64,000 bases of DNA from JBFONV01 sp040779335. GTDB lineage: Bacteria > Pseudomonadota > Gammaproteobacteria > Enterobacterales > Alteromonadaceae. The stretch spans positions 186,001-250,000 of the forward strand of contig JBFONV010000001.1 of assembly GCA_040779335.1 (NCBI GenBank), in the 5' to 3' direction. Positions 45,501-53,125 of the stretch are shown piece after piece; positions within the stretch are counted from its first letter, which is position 1, and every line of letters begins with the position of its first letter. The position numbers and the translations under genes are program-made. The notes below the pieces were generated by a model. The model made no database searches. It was given only the letters and a program-made list of their open reading frames with translations, and was not told the origin of the DNA.

Positions 45501-48069
45501 CGTTATTCTCAGCGATAAATCCTCTTTGGCCCAGCAGCTTAGCGGTCTACAAAGTAAAATTGATTATTTGCCGGTGATGGTTGCTACTATGACACCGCCA
45601 TCATCTCCTGTGATCCCACCATTAAAAAAACGCACAGATTTGCTTTATAGCAACGATATAGGGGGATTCAGTAATGGTGGCACAGAATATGTGATTTATC
45701 GGGAAGAGGATCAGGTAACACCGGCCCCTTGGTGCAATGTCTTGGCAAACCCCACGTTTGGTACCTTGGTTAGTGAAGTAGGGTCTGGTTGTACTTGGGC
45801 AATTAATAGTGGAGAAAACCGCCTCAGTCAATGGGCAAATGATCCGGTCGTCGACCGCCCTAGCGAGGCAGTATATTTGCGTGACGAACAAACCACCGAG
45901 TTGTGGACCGTGACGCCAAAACCCATTGGCAGCGGTAGCCTTTGTGAAATAACTCACGGTGCGGGATTCAGTCAATGGCGCAGTAATCGCCATCAATTGG
46001 AGCAAACGTTAACCATTAGTGTTGCTCATGAGGATCCGGTAAAAATCACCCGACTGCGTTTGCGCAACACTTCAGGAGAAAATAAGCGCTTTACCGCAAC
46101 TTATTATGCTGAGCTCGTGCTGGGAGTAACCCGAAGTGCGGGCGGCGCTCATATAGTGACTGAATTTGATAGTAAAAGTGGTGCTCTGCTGGCGAAAAAT
46201 GTCTGGAATAATGATTTTGGCGAGCGTGTTGCCTTCTTATGTTCAGATCACCCTATACATGCTGTTTCTTGCGACCGCACTGAATTTATTGGCCGTGAAG
46301 GTAACCTTAATAAGCCAAAAGGATTGCAGCGCTGGGGGCTCAGTGGCGCAACAGGAGCCGCGCTCGATCCCTGTTTTGTACTGCAAATACATTTAGATTT
46401 GGCGGCAAACAGTGAAACCGAACTCGTATTCTTTTTTGGTCAGGCTGACAATGCCAATCATGCGCAGCAATTGATCAATAAATGGCAGCAAGCGCAAACG
46501 GCAGAAAATGATTGGACAGCCATGAGCGAGCGTTGGCAACGTCTGTTCAAATCTTTAGTCGTGCGTACCCCAGAGCCTTCCTTTGATTTAATGATGAACC
46601 AGTGGTTTATTTATCAAACTTTAGTTTGTCGGATATTTGCTCGCAGTGGTCTGTATCAGTCAAGTGGTGCTTATGGTTTTCGCGATCAACTTCAAGATGT
46701 AATGGCTATTGTACCGGCTGAACCCGCACTGGCACGTCGGCATATTTTAGACAGCGCTGCCCACCAATTTTCGCTCGGTGATGTTCTGCACTGGTGGCAT
46801 CCGCCTAGCGATCGTGGTGTGCGTACACGTTGCTCAGACGATTTACTCTGGTTGCCTTATGTTACTGCTCACTATATTAAAGTCAGCGGCGACGTGATGA
46901 TCCTACATGAAAAAGTCCCTTTCCTTAGAGGTGATAGCTTAGGGCCTCGTGAAGAAAGTCGCTACTGTCATTATGAGAGCACTGCAAAAACCTATACGTT
47001 ATACGAACATTGTCGGCGTGCACTTGAACGAGGTATAAGCACATCGGGAAAACATGGTTTGTTAGCGATAGGAACAGGAGATTGGAATGATGGTATGGAC
47101 AGGGTAGGTGCGCGCGGCAAGGGTGAGAGTATTTGGCTGTCTTGGTTTGCTATTGCTGTTATTGACTCGTTTTCCTCATTGAGCACGCTTTGCCCTGAGT
47201 TTGATTACCCTGTTCATTGGCAAGAGCGGGCGAAAGAGCTGCAACAGGCTATTGAAGATCATGGCTGGGATGGCGAGTGGTATTTGCGTGCGTATGATGA
47301 TGAAGGTGGACGTTGGGGGGCGAAGCAATGTCTGGAATGTCGTATTGATTCAATCGCACAGTCTTGGGCTTCAATCAGCGGAGCGGCGCCGTCCAAACGA
47401 GCTCGCCAAGCGTTGGTCTCTGCTGAGCGGGAATTGGTCGACGAAGATAATAAAATTGTACGCCTGCTTTGGCCAGCTTTTGACGCCACCATGCGCGATC
47501 CTGGTTATATTAAAGCTTATCCTCCTGGGGTAAGAGAAAATGGTGGCCAATATACCCATGCCGCAACGTGGCTGGCTTGGGCTCATACCAAACAGGGCGA
47601 TGGTGATGCAGCGATGCGATTATTGCAAATGATCAACCCCGTTGAGCACACAAAAACCCTTGAAGATGTGAATACCTATCGAGATGAACCTTATGTCTTG
47701 GCGGGGGATGTTGCTTCATTGTCACCTCATGTTGGCCGTGGCGGTTGGTCTTGGTATACAGGCTCGTCAGCATGGGCGTATCGATTGGGCATGGAAGCAA
47801 TACTGGGTATTCAGTACCGCGGACAATATTTAACTATTGAACCGTGTATTCCTAAATCTTGGCAAGGCTATAGCGCAACCATTGAGCGTAATGGTGGGGT
47901 AATAGAATTAACAGTTCAGGATGACGATGGTGTTGGTCAGGGGGTATTGGAGGTTGTGATTGACGGTAAGATTAGTGCAGGAAATGAAATTGGGTTGCCG
48001 TTAGCAGGTATTACACGTCATGTGGTGGTTAAGCTTGGCGCAATAGAGAAAAGAATGACCGCCAGCTAA
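39520..48069 (+). CDS. Cyclic beta-1,2-glucan synthase-like protein (NdvB/ChvB/Cgs family)
   Basis: 2849 residues, matching the roughly 2830-2870 of NdvB/ChvB/Cgs. In order: a cytoplasmic helical N-terminus; membrane helices at about 321-345 and 350-380; a GT84/GT2-like glycosyltransferase (about 395-700) with DSD 536-538 and the HRWLRGDW motif at 683-690; further helices at about 727-750, 790-815 and 857-893; a glucoamylase-like cyclisation region (about 920-1450, beginning FFETFVGPSDHWLPP); and two carbohydrate-domain blocks (about 1570 and 2040) leading to a GH94-type phosphorylase domain with GTGDWNDGMD (2518-2527). In rhizobia and Brucella this enzyme makes and exports cyclic osmoregulated periplasmic glucan. 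Here it is embedded in an FNR-boxed stress operon with a metallopeptidase and a ligase. By eye it is somewhat richer in G+C than its surroundings. Confidence 0.92.
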   Translation: MSYEFDQLNEDVIEIKAQELALRHTASDRPPATIPLLVALPKIPKWFERAKKSFNTDDVNTAKVAEWVFDNSYVLERALRLIKNDMPKDFYRLLPSIEDDNSQENLPRAYYIANGLLAANGIQISTPILVKFIQAYQQTTPLDISELWALPTLLRLACLELVMVSIDRMVADINLPCKICNLWQTSLDSLDDVDCLGRALHCLSVIENIPWRRVFERVNIVEAELRDDPAKVYAKLDFDSREKYCKTVELLARATPFSEQQVAQHALTLAEQANPADKRSSHVGYWLVDEGRMTLEDELSYRPSLFLRCQRKLQPFYPQLYLAALVFALVAVLSVAAYYLYYSKATSSEFLLGVLLSLIPASILAVSSVNWLVTVLFPTRMLYKIDFDKGIDSDCATAVVIPTLLGSEHEVDRLLSHLERHYLCNSDPAIQFVLLTDFLDAPEQIVATDADLLKRARNGVSRLNEKHKQAGKGPFHLLHRERRYNPSENCWMGWERKRGKLEQFNSFLCSGNKDAFTTHEGDPEGLSNIRFVITLDSDTQLFRGAAGRLIGAMAHPLNRPVFDEQTGKVLVGYTIIQPRIEIAPSQASPTWFSRLASGDSVIDIYTHAVSDVYQDLFGSGIYVGKGIYDVAAFTRSLEQCIPDNTVLSHDLFEGIHGRAALATDIILYEEFPSRYLAFARRLHRWLRGDWQLLPWLRRKVRQSDGKLIANKLSLIDQWKLLDNLRRSLAAPMLLLWLFAGWLYLPGHPLIWTLFALLAPIGHQLGHVMVSVVRSYSFTGIRETLTEAITTNGRWLLLVIFLPHEALIAADAIIRTLFRLTISQRKMLEWVTAAHTDNQLNNKETLFYYWREMLPSTLLTITMVVVVVFVNLAALPIAAPLLLLWLLAPAIAYLISRPIKKIVEPLSEHDEVFLRRLARRTWLFFETFVGPSDHWLPPDNYQEDPHGTIAHRTSPTNIGMMLLSNLSAWDFGYLGPTEFTLRTMASMDTLFELEHYRGHIFNWYNTQTLATLSPRYVSTVDSGNLAAALLTLKQGCYQIENSAIFSSARWSGLMDTIALIEESLQHLDDVTSSAARVGEQGQYKSLIAKAADIRHKAARARNNIDVWWLTVHDMCEYECQEFDRELVTTLSQDSAVYDVSVLRDIRIWVGRVHQHLRDMLRDQERLMPWLSVLICPVSTKQANESVSYQELRTRLSNVLTPTLTLSQIAEACSSALQMITDYRTLEVKTEPDIAQWLDVLEQAIDTSNQHVFLLQTDLNTIRERAYMEVKGMDFGMVYDEDARLFHIGWNVTTGSIDPHHYDLLASEARLASIVAMGKGDVSIKHWFALGRSVTKIGGLSSLLSWGGTMFEYLMPRLLLRSADGTLLAQSERLAVDEQIKAANQRGTPWGISESGYADIDMQHNYQYRAFGVPSLGFKRGLELDTVIAPYATALALAVYPARATANLKRLSELGALSIYGMYEAVDFTPGRIPTSSDYTIVRSHMMHHQGMTLVALDNVLYGDPHVQRFQLCPTVQTVELLLHEQLPEDSAPEYPSDAITDAEIPTEPIHHLPHLPTWQPNLAGMLPELHVLGNGRLNTLITDSGSGGMNWRHNALTRWVPDVTEDNHGVWIYIKDEDSGQLWSVGRQPVRDAGGKSEVTFHTHMAEFNRQNHGIAVHMELTVAANDDAEIRRISVTNETERERRLSITSYAEVVLTPPKEDERHPAFSKLFIHSEVINNMNALIFERKSRAPQESPPALMHRLIAESPSVWLTGFETDRERFLGRNGSASAPLAIDKGLSQTLGWTLDPVMSLQARVTLAPYTSETMAFITLAGGSRRSLFEVAQRYEALSSVDLIFHDSLYKTSRDIQRFEYAIPYLPLLQKLLSLLLQSHKALRADTHIIADNRLGQPALWSFGLSGDIPILLLHQSDVSNVALLRVLLCGHQRWYQLGIRIDLVIMHEGSTGYIDEVGERVQKLLHKLGAQGLLGQRGGIHRIHPDQVSISQRNVIEASAHVILSDKSSLAQQLSGLQSKIDYLPVMVATMTPPSSPVIPPLKKRTDLLYSNDIGGFSNGGTEYVIYREEDQVTPAPWCNVLANPTFGTLVSEVGSGCTWAINSGENRLSQWANDPVVDRPSEAVYLRDEQTTELWTVTPKPIGSGSLCEITHGAGFSQWRSNRHQLEQTLTISVAHEDPVKITRLRLRNTSGENKRFTATYYAELVLGVTRSAGGAHIVTEFDSKSGALLAKNVWNNDFGERVAFLCSDHPIHAVSCDRTEFIGREGNLNKPKGLQRWGLSGATGAALDPCFVLQIHLDLAANSETELVFFFGQADNANHAQQLINKWQQAQTAENDWTAMSERWQRLFKSLVVRTPEPSFDLMMNQWFIYQTLVCRIFARSGLYQSSGAYGFRDQLQDVMAIVPAEPALARRHILDSAAHQFSLGDVLHWWHPPSDRGVRTRCSDDLLWLPYVTAHYIKVSGDVMILHEKVPFLRGDSLGPREESRYCHYESTAKTYTLYEHCRRALERGISTSGKHGLLAIGTGDWNDGMDRVGARGKGESIWLSWFAIAVIDSFSSLSTLCPEFDYPVHWQERAKELQQAIEDHGWDGEWYLRAYDDEGGRWGAKQCLECRIDSIAQSWASISGAAPSKRARQALVSAERELVDEDNKIVRLLWPAFDATMRDPGYIKAYPPGVRENGGQYTHAATWLAWAHTKQGDGDAAMRLLQMINPVEHTKTLEDVNTYRDEPYVLAGDVASLSPHVGRGGWSWYTGSSAWAYRLGMEAILGIQYRGQYLTIEPCIPKSWQGYSATIERNGGVIELTVQDDDGVGQGVLEVVIDGKISAGNEIGLPLAGITRHVVVKLGAIEKRMTAS

Positions 48070-48109
48070 TTTAATATTGGTGTTGTGTTATACCCGATAG
48101 CTAACTGAG

Positions 48110-48123
48110 ACTGAAATTTCAGT
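48110..48123. repeat. Perfect 14-bp palindrome within the operon
   Basis: ACTGAAATTTCAGT lies in the 68-base gap between the glucan synthase-like gene and the DUF1704 gene, 15 bases before the latter's GTG start. It may be an mRNA hairpin or a protein site. Confidence 0.6.
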
Positions 48124-48137
48124 GGAGTATCATTATC

Positions 48138-50030
48138 GTGATAGCGAAAGAATGGCTAGTTAGCGACGAATTCATTAAAAGTGTATGCGCCGATTTAAAA
48201 GACAATAAACCTATTCGTGAGGCGCTTCCTCAATGGGGGCGAATTCACATCGATAGACGCTTACCTTTTGTCTGCCTTTATCGTCGCCCTAACGATCTTC
48301 CAGACAAAGATACCAAGCAGTTACTGTTGGGACAAGCGTCTTATATTTTTGTTCGCGAAGCTGATGCCGAACATGACAGTTTTAAGGCCTTGCTTAAGGC
48401 GATAATGAGCAATTTATCAGCCGCTTTTGGCTGTGCTTTGCTATTCGAACTTTGGTCTGAGCAGGCTAACGACACGGAGGATGACAATCACTCAAGTCCA
48501 CTATTTAATATTCAAGCAATGGCGCAGCGTGCGCCCGATGTCATGCTTGAAGAGTTGGAAACCGAGTTGCTTGCTATCCCCTTTAAATATAGCAAGAGCG
48601 AAGTCTTCCTCAATTATAGTAAGCACAGTCATCCGCCGTTAATGGCAGAGATATTTAACGAGCAAGAGTTAAAAGAAAATGAGATTTACTGGGTTGGTTT
48701 GGGTATTAACCCCATTTATCGTCAGGCTGAAAAGCGACTACCTTATATACTAAAACATTTACATCGTTGGCTAACGCTAGCGTTACGACGCAGTTTTTAC
48801 CGTTTTACCCGCCAGTATACCAGTCATAGACCGGTGCATTTTCATGAGTTGGGACGGCGTTCTATGACTCAGGCGGTATGGGATACCGATAGACAGCTGG
48901 CAAATATCAAAGATCAGTTTGATATTTTATTTCATGTAACACCCGTTAATGGCTATGAGGCGTGGCTGGCGTTTGAAAATAGCCGTTATACCGTAACGCC
49001 ACGCTTTAATTACCGACCTAGACCGATAGATCCCGATCTGCTTAAACGTCAGCTTTACGCCATTGAAATTGAAAAAGTAGAAGATCCAACGCTTGCTTAT
49101 ATTTTTCACTCGCAACGGCAAGAAATTGATCGCAAGCTGACTATGATAAGCGATCGCAATAATCGCAATTTCCTCTATGGTAGTTTGCAAATATATGGTG
49201 GTGTTGAGCCATGGCTGCTGACGCTCGCACAGCAAATTTTATCGGAATTTCCTCAGGAATCATTAGTAGAACAAACTGATTTATTGTCCGCAGATGAGTT
49301 CATCATCAGAGCAAAGCAATTACTTGCTCAGTACAGCAAAGCAATGCCCGAGTTCCAGCGTTGCGTTGAGATAAGAGATGATATGGCTGATATTCTAGTA
49401 TCGAATGGAAAGCTATTAATAGGTCGAACTTGCCGCTTTAATCCTGCAACCGTTGATGCAATCTTGGCCCATGAAGTGGGTACTCACATGGTGACGTATT
49501 TCAATGGCAAAGCGCAGCCATTCCAACAATTTCATTCAGGAATGGCAAACTATGAATCGCTGCAGGAAGGGTTGGCGGTATTAGCCGAGTATTTAGTGGG
49601 GCAGTTAGCTTCAAGCCGTATGAGAAATTTGGCGGCAAGAGTGATCGCCGTCAATTCGTTAATTGCAGGTGCCGACTTTATAGACACGTTCAATTTACTG
49701 CATCAGACGTTTCATATCGCGCCTTATCGGGCTTATTTTATTGCTATGCGGGTTTACCGAGGCGGTGGCTTTACTAAAGATGCCATATATCTCAAGGGCC
49801 TTTCTCAATTGTTCACTTATCTTGGCGAGGGCGGAGATTTAGATATCCTCTATCTGGGCAAGATAGCTCAGGACGATATTGCCTTCGTTGAAGAATTAAA
49901 GTGGCGAAAAATACTCAAAGAGCGATGCTTGATCCCCCATTATTTAAACACTGAGCAAAGTCAGCATCGATTAAATAAAGTGCGACAGGGACATTCCATC
50001 ATTAACTTAGTCAAGGAGCAACAACCATGA
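48138..50030 (+). CDS. DUF1704 'QEGLA' family protein, predicted metallopeptidase
   Basis: 630 residues, GTG start at 48138. The C-terminal half carries HEVGTH (His445, Glu446, His450), an HExxxH zinc motif, and the family signature QEGLA (476-480), whose Glu is placed to be a metal ligand. The family is annotated as 'flavohemoglobin expression-modulating' from old data and is related to the eukaryotic MATCAP tyrosine carboxypeptidases (DUF1704), which use HExxxH. The N-terminal half (about 1-300) has no recognised domain. The stop overlaps the start of the ATP-grasp gene, so the two proteins are likely made in step. A peptidase acting on a product of the ligase is an inference. Confidence 0.88.
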   Translation: MIAKEWLVSDEFIKSVCADLKDNKPIREALPQWGRIHIDRRLPFVCLYRRPNDLPDKDTKQLLLGQASYIFVREADAEHDSFKALLKAIMSNLSAAFGCALLFELWSEQANDTEDDNHSSPLFNIQAMAQRAPDVMLEELETELLAIPFKYSKSEVFLNYSKHSHPPLMAEIFNEQELKENEIYWVGLGINPIYRQAEKRLPYILKHLHRWLTLALRRSFYRFTRQYTSHRPVHFHELGRRSMTQAVWDTDRQLANIKDQFDILFHVTPVNGYEAWLAFENSRYTVTPRFNYRPRPIDPDLLKRQLYAIEIEKVEDPTLAYIFHSQRQEIDRKLTMISDRNNRNFLYGSLQIYGGVEPWLLTLAQQILSEFPQESLVEQTDLLSADEFIIRAKQLLAQYSKAMPEFQRCVEIRDDMADILVSNGKLLIGRTCRFNPATVDAILAHEVGTHMVTYFNGKAQPFQQFHSGMANYESLQEGLAVLAEYLVGQLASSRMRNLAARVIAVNSLIAGADFIDTFNLLHQTFHIAPYRAYFIAMRVYRGGGFTKDAIYLKGLSQLFTYLGEGGDLDILYLGKIAQDDIAFVEELKWRKILKERCLIPHYLNTEQSQHRLNKVRQGHSIINLVKEQQP

Positions 50031-51079
50031 AACTTGGCTTGGTCGTCAATAATATTTTTACTGAAAAGGCGGGCTACACCACAACGCTAATTGCATCAAC
50101 TGCAGTCAATATGGGGCATGAAGTCTGGTATATAGCGATAGAACAGCTCTCTTACGATGTGACTGATTGTGTGTATGCCAAAGCAATAAAAATGCCCGAA
50201 CACAAATGTACATCTCGGGTTGCTTTCTTAAAGATGTTAACCAGTGAAAATTTGGTTGCGCAACGCGTTACATTAGATGAACTTGATATTTTATGGCTGC
50301 GTAATGACCCAGCAGAAGACGTTTTCACCCGTCCTTGGGCTGCGCATGCCGGTATTAATTTTGGCCGTCTTGCTATGCGCCATGGTGTGCTAGTGATCAA
50401 TGACCCTGTTGGCCTAAGTGAAGCGGTTAATAAAACCTATTTGCAATATTTCCCCGAAGAGGTGCGTCCTCGAGCTATCATTACCCGAGATGGCGATGAT
50501 ATTAAACATTTTATCGCTCAGGAAGGTGGCTATGCAGTGCTTAAACCACTGTCGGGATCTGGTGGGCATAATGTCTTTATTATTCAACCGGGCACATCTG
50601 TTAATACTAATCAAATCATTGAGGCGATTTGTCAGGAAGGTTATGTTATCGCGCAGGAATATCTGCATGATGCCCAGCACGGCGATACCCGATTGTTTAT
50701 GATTAATGGCAAGCCGTTATGTTATAAAAACAAAATTGCCGCTATTCATCGTGCTCGCCAAATCGGCGATGTCGATATGCGCAGCAATATGAGAACGGGT
50801 GCTCTCGCTAAAAAAGCCCAAGTGACACCAGAGATGATGGAAGTAGCCGAAATTGTTCGGCCTAAACTTACCTTAGACGGCTTGTTTTTTGTTGGCTTAG
50901 ACATAGTGGGTAACAAGCTGATGGAAATTAATGTTTTTAGCCCTGGCGGTTTGAAATCGAGTGAGGAGTTTGAAAAGGCAAAGTTTAGCCAAGAAATCGT
51001 CTACGCGCTGGAAAAGAAAGTTGGCTACATAAGACACTATAACCGTCATTTTGATAATGCGGAAATGGCTATGCTGTAA
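50027..51079 (+). CDS. Glutathione-synthase-like ATP-grasp ligase
   Basis: 350 residues, ATG at 50027 overlapping the DUF1704 stop by four bases. The N-terminal part resembles GshB (MKLGLVVN..., WLRNDPAED, INDPVGLSEAVNKTY). The ATP-grasp core has the AVLKPLSGSGGHNV lysine/glycine loop and MEINVFSPGG metal-binding strand. True GshB is usually about 315 residues and not paired with DUF1704, so this is more likely a paralogue joining an amino acid or amine to a carboxylate. ATP-grasp/DUF1704 pairing is, to my recollection, a known genomic association of unknown product. Confidence 0.87.
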   Translation: MKLGLVVNNIFTEKAGYTTTLIASTAVNMGHEVWYIAIEQLSYDVTDCVYAKAIKMPEHKCTSRVAFLKMLTSENLVAQRVTLDELDILWLRNDPAEDVFTRPWAAHAGINFGRLAMRHGVLVINDPVGLSEAVNKTYLQYFPEEVRPRAIITRDGDDIKHFIAQEGGYAVLKPLSGSGGHNVFIIQPGTSVNTNQIIEAICQEGYVIAQEYLHDAQHGDTRLFMINGKPLCYKNKIAAIHRARQIGDVDMRSNMRTGALAKKAQVTPEMMEVAEIVRPKLTLDGLFFVGLDIVGNKLMEINVFSPGGLKSSEEFEKAKFSQEIVYALEKKVGYIRHYNRHFDNAEMAML

Positions 51080-51132
51080 GGTTTTAATCGAAAAAGGCTT
51101 TAATCGAAAAAAGCTTTAAGCTAAGCGCTTAG
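51080..51132. repeat. 16-bp direct repeat and palindrome between convergent genes
   Basis: GGTTTTAATCGAAAAA (51080-51095) and GGCTTTAATCGAAAAA (51096-51111) are tandem, followed by a truncated third copy. A perfect palindrome CTAAGCGCTTAG (51121-51132) overlaps the end of the downstream convergent usp gene. Together they fill the whole intergenic gap. Confidence 0.7.
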
Positions 51133-52061
51133 GTTTGAGGTAAGGACTTCACCGCTAAAATATCACAGTTTATCTCATCCAGTATTTTTTCGGCGGTATT
51201 GCTGATAAACCCTGAATGTGAGCGCACTCCCATAACTAACAAGTCAATCTGATGTTGGTCAACCGCTTCCTGCAAGTTATATTGCACTAAGCCTTGAACA
51301 AGATGGCTATGCTGTTCATCAAAGGCATAATGGTCAATCAGCCGGCTAAACTCTTTTTCATGGAATTCCAACAGTTGCTCTTGGGTTAGCATAGAATCAA
51401 AGGAGGCTATGTCGTAACCGAATACGCCAATATCACCACCTTGCCACAATTCGTGCCCCATAGGATCATATGAATGAATCACATGAGCGCTGGCGTTTAG
51501 GTATTCAGCGATCATTACTGTGGTATCGAGAATGATACTGTCGAGCGATTTTTCTTCTTTATTGACGGAAGTATCAAGGTCAACTGCGGCCATAACATTA
51601 GTGTAATTTTCCAGGGTGCTTGCTTTGGCAAGTAATAACGGCGCAGGACATGACTTTAGTAATTGCCAGTCATTTGGCGTGAACAGTATTTTATTCATTG
51701 ATGGATGCTGATGGGTTGATTTAATCACCAAATCGGCATGACATTCATCAATTTTTCGCAATATTTCCGCGTATAAGGGTTTATGCCAGCGAACCTCAGA
51801 AGTTACCAGCAATTGCTCTTTTGCCACGTCGGCCAGATAAGTATCAAGCCAGCGTTGTTTGGTGTTCAGATAATTAGCGATGATTTGTTCCCGTGGATGT
51901 TCTTGATTGAACCATTTGGGTGTCAGACCACTGTGGTAGACCACTAAAAACAACTCAATTGAAGCATCGAATACTTTAGCCAGAGCAATAGCTTTCGACA
52001 ATGCTGGTTGCTGATCAATGGTTGGATCCATTATCACCAGAATATGCTTGATCTTCATCAT
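51129..52061 (-). CDS. Tandem universal stress protein
   Basis: 310 residues with two Usp-like halves: about 1-150 (IKHILVIMDPTIDQQ, with NDWQLLKSCPAPLLLAK at its end, UspE-like) and about 155-308 (VMAAVDLDTS, then LLVMGVRSHSGFISNTAEKILDEINCDILAVK). The layout and wording are closest to UspE. It converges on the ATP-grasp gene and is the last gene of a minus-strand run (response regulator, kinase, DUF1614, usp). FNR-like box E lies 164 bases upstream. Confidence 0.9.
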   Translation of the reverse strand: MMKIKHILVIMDPTIDQQPALSKAIALAKVFDASIELFLVVYHSGLTPKWFNQEHPREQIIANYLNTKQRWLDTYLADVAKEQLLVTSEVRWHKPLYAEILRKIDECHADLVIKSTHQHPSMNKILFTPNDWQLLKSCPAPLLLAKASTLENYTNVMAAVDLDTSVNKEEKSLDSIILDTTVMIAEYLNASAHVIHSYDPMGHELWQGGDIGVFGYDIASFDSMLTQEQLLEFHEKEFSRLIDHYAFDEQHSHLVQGLVQYNLQEAVDQHQIDLLVMGVRSHSGFISNTAEKILDEINCDILAVKSLPQT

Positions 52062-52224
52062 TTATGCCCTCATTGCTAATTGGTCTGTTGCTTGAATTAT
52101 TGCTAAATAAATCCTTACAACCCGTGTTTATAAGTACAGCGTTTACAGTATATCTGTGATAGTAGCAGAGCGATGGATGTTCAGCGCAAACCCAAGCAAG
52201 TGAAGCACTTTTTATCAGCTTAAA

Positions 52225-52238
52225 CTGACTTTTATCAG
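52225..52238 (-). promoter_or_regulatory. FNR-like box E (upstream of second usp)
   Basis: CTGAC-TTTT-ATCAG dyad in the 274-base gap between the DUF1614 and usp genes. No good -10 is seen at the class II distance on the minus strand, so if functional it may act at a class I position. Confidence 0.45.
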
Positions 52239-52335
52239 ATAAAATAAGCGCTGCTCGTTCAATTGAAGTTATCTCGAGTTCAGGTAAATTAGTGCAGAGT
52301 GCGCTAGATTATTTCGCCGTTGTATCTCATTATCC

Positions 52336-53022
52336 CTAAGACAACAAAAGTGCAATAAAACCTGAAACCACAATACCATCAAAAGTTCCAGCACCGCCAA
52401 TCACGGCGCTACCTTCACCTAAACGAACGATTTGTTTTAAACGCAGTAAGTCGGCGCCGATCAAGGGGCCAAAAATACCCGCGCAGAACGCAACAGCAGC
52501 AGGGTGCTCAGGGTAAAGCAATAATCCTGATATCGCCGCGACAATGCCAGGATAAAAGGCGGGCATTAGAATGCCGACGCCAGCTTTTAGTTCGGAAATG
52601 CGATAGCAAAAAATAACATTGATGGCGATGGCAACAAGTGGCGCAATTAGCTCATTATTATTGATTAAGCGTATCAGTTGATACAACGCCAACAACAAGG
52701 GGACAACGCAGCCGCCAACATTAACTGCTAGCACCATTTCATTCTGCTTGAGTTGTTGTGGAGGGTACCAGCGGTACCAGCCATAAAGGATTATTGGCGG
52801 TAGCTCCAGCTTACGAGAAATTTTATAGCGTTTGATAGGGATATTAATAAAGCTGCCAATAATTATCGACAAAATAGCCAGTACTCCCAGCAAAGGGTCA
52901 ATACCTAGCCTGTACAAGGCCAATAACATTACATCCATTAAAATGATTGGCCAAAGCATCAACAATAGCATTATACAAACAAGTGCAATGATCCCTGCTG
53001 GCATAACTGTCCGCCTTAACAA
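52336..53022 (-). CDS. DUF1614 family membrane protein
   Basis: 228 residues, about seven hydrophobic helices, with the family's C-terminal block ADLLRLKQI and GGAGTFDGIVVSG. DUF1614 proteins have no known biochemical function. It lies 103 bases downstream of the histidine kinase gene and before usp on the same strand, so it may be part of the same transcript. Confidence 0.8.
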   Translation of the reverse strand: MLRRTVMPAGIIALVCIMLLLMLWPIILMDVMLLALYRLGIDPLLGVLAILSIIIGSFINIPIKRYKISRKLELPPIILYGWYRWYPPQQLKQNEMVLAVNVGGCVVPLLLALYQLIRLINNNELIAPLVAIAINVIFCYRISELKAGVGILMPAFYPGIVAAISGLLLYPEHPAAVAFCAGIFGPLIGADLLRLKQIVRLGEGSAVIGGAGTFDGIVVSGFIALLLS

Positions 53023-53125
53023 TTATTTAATCAACTTGGTACAATACCAAACTGCTTATTCTTTACTGTAAAAATATACCGAAAAAAACAATACGCCCTA
53101 TATACTCTAGCCTAATTTCAGCGCA

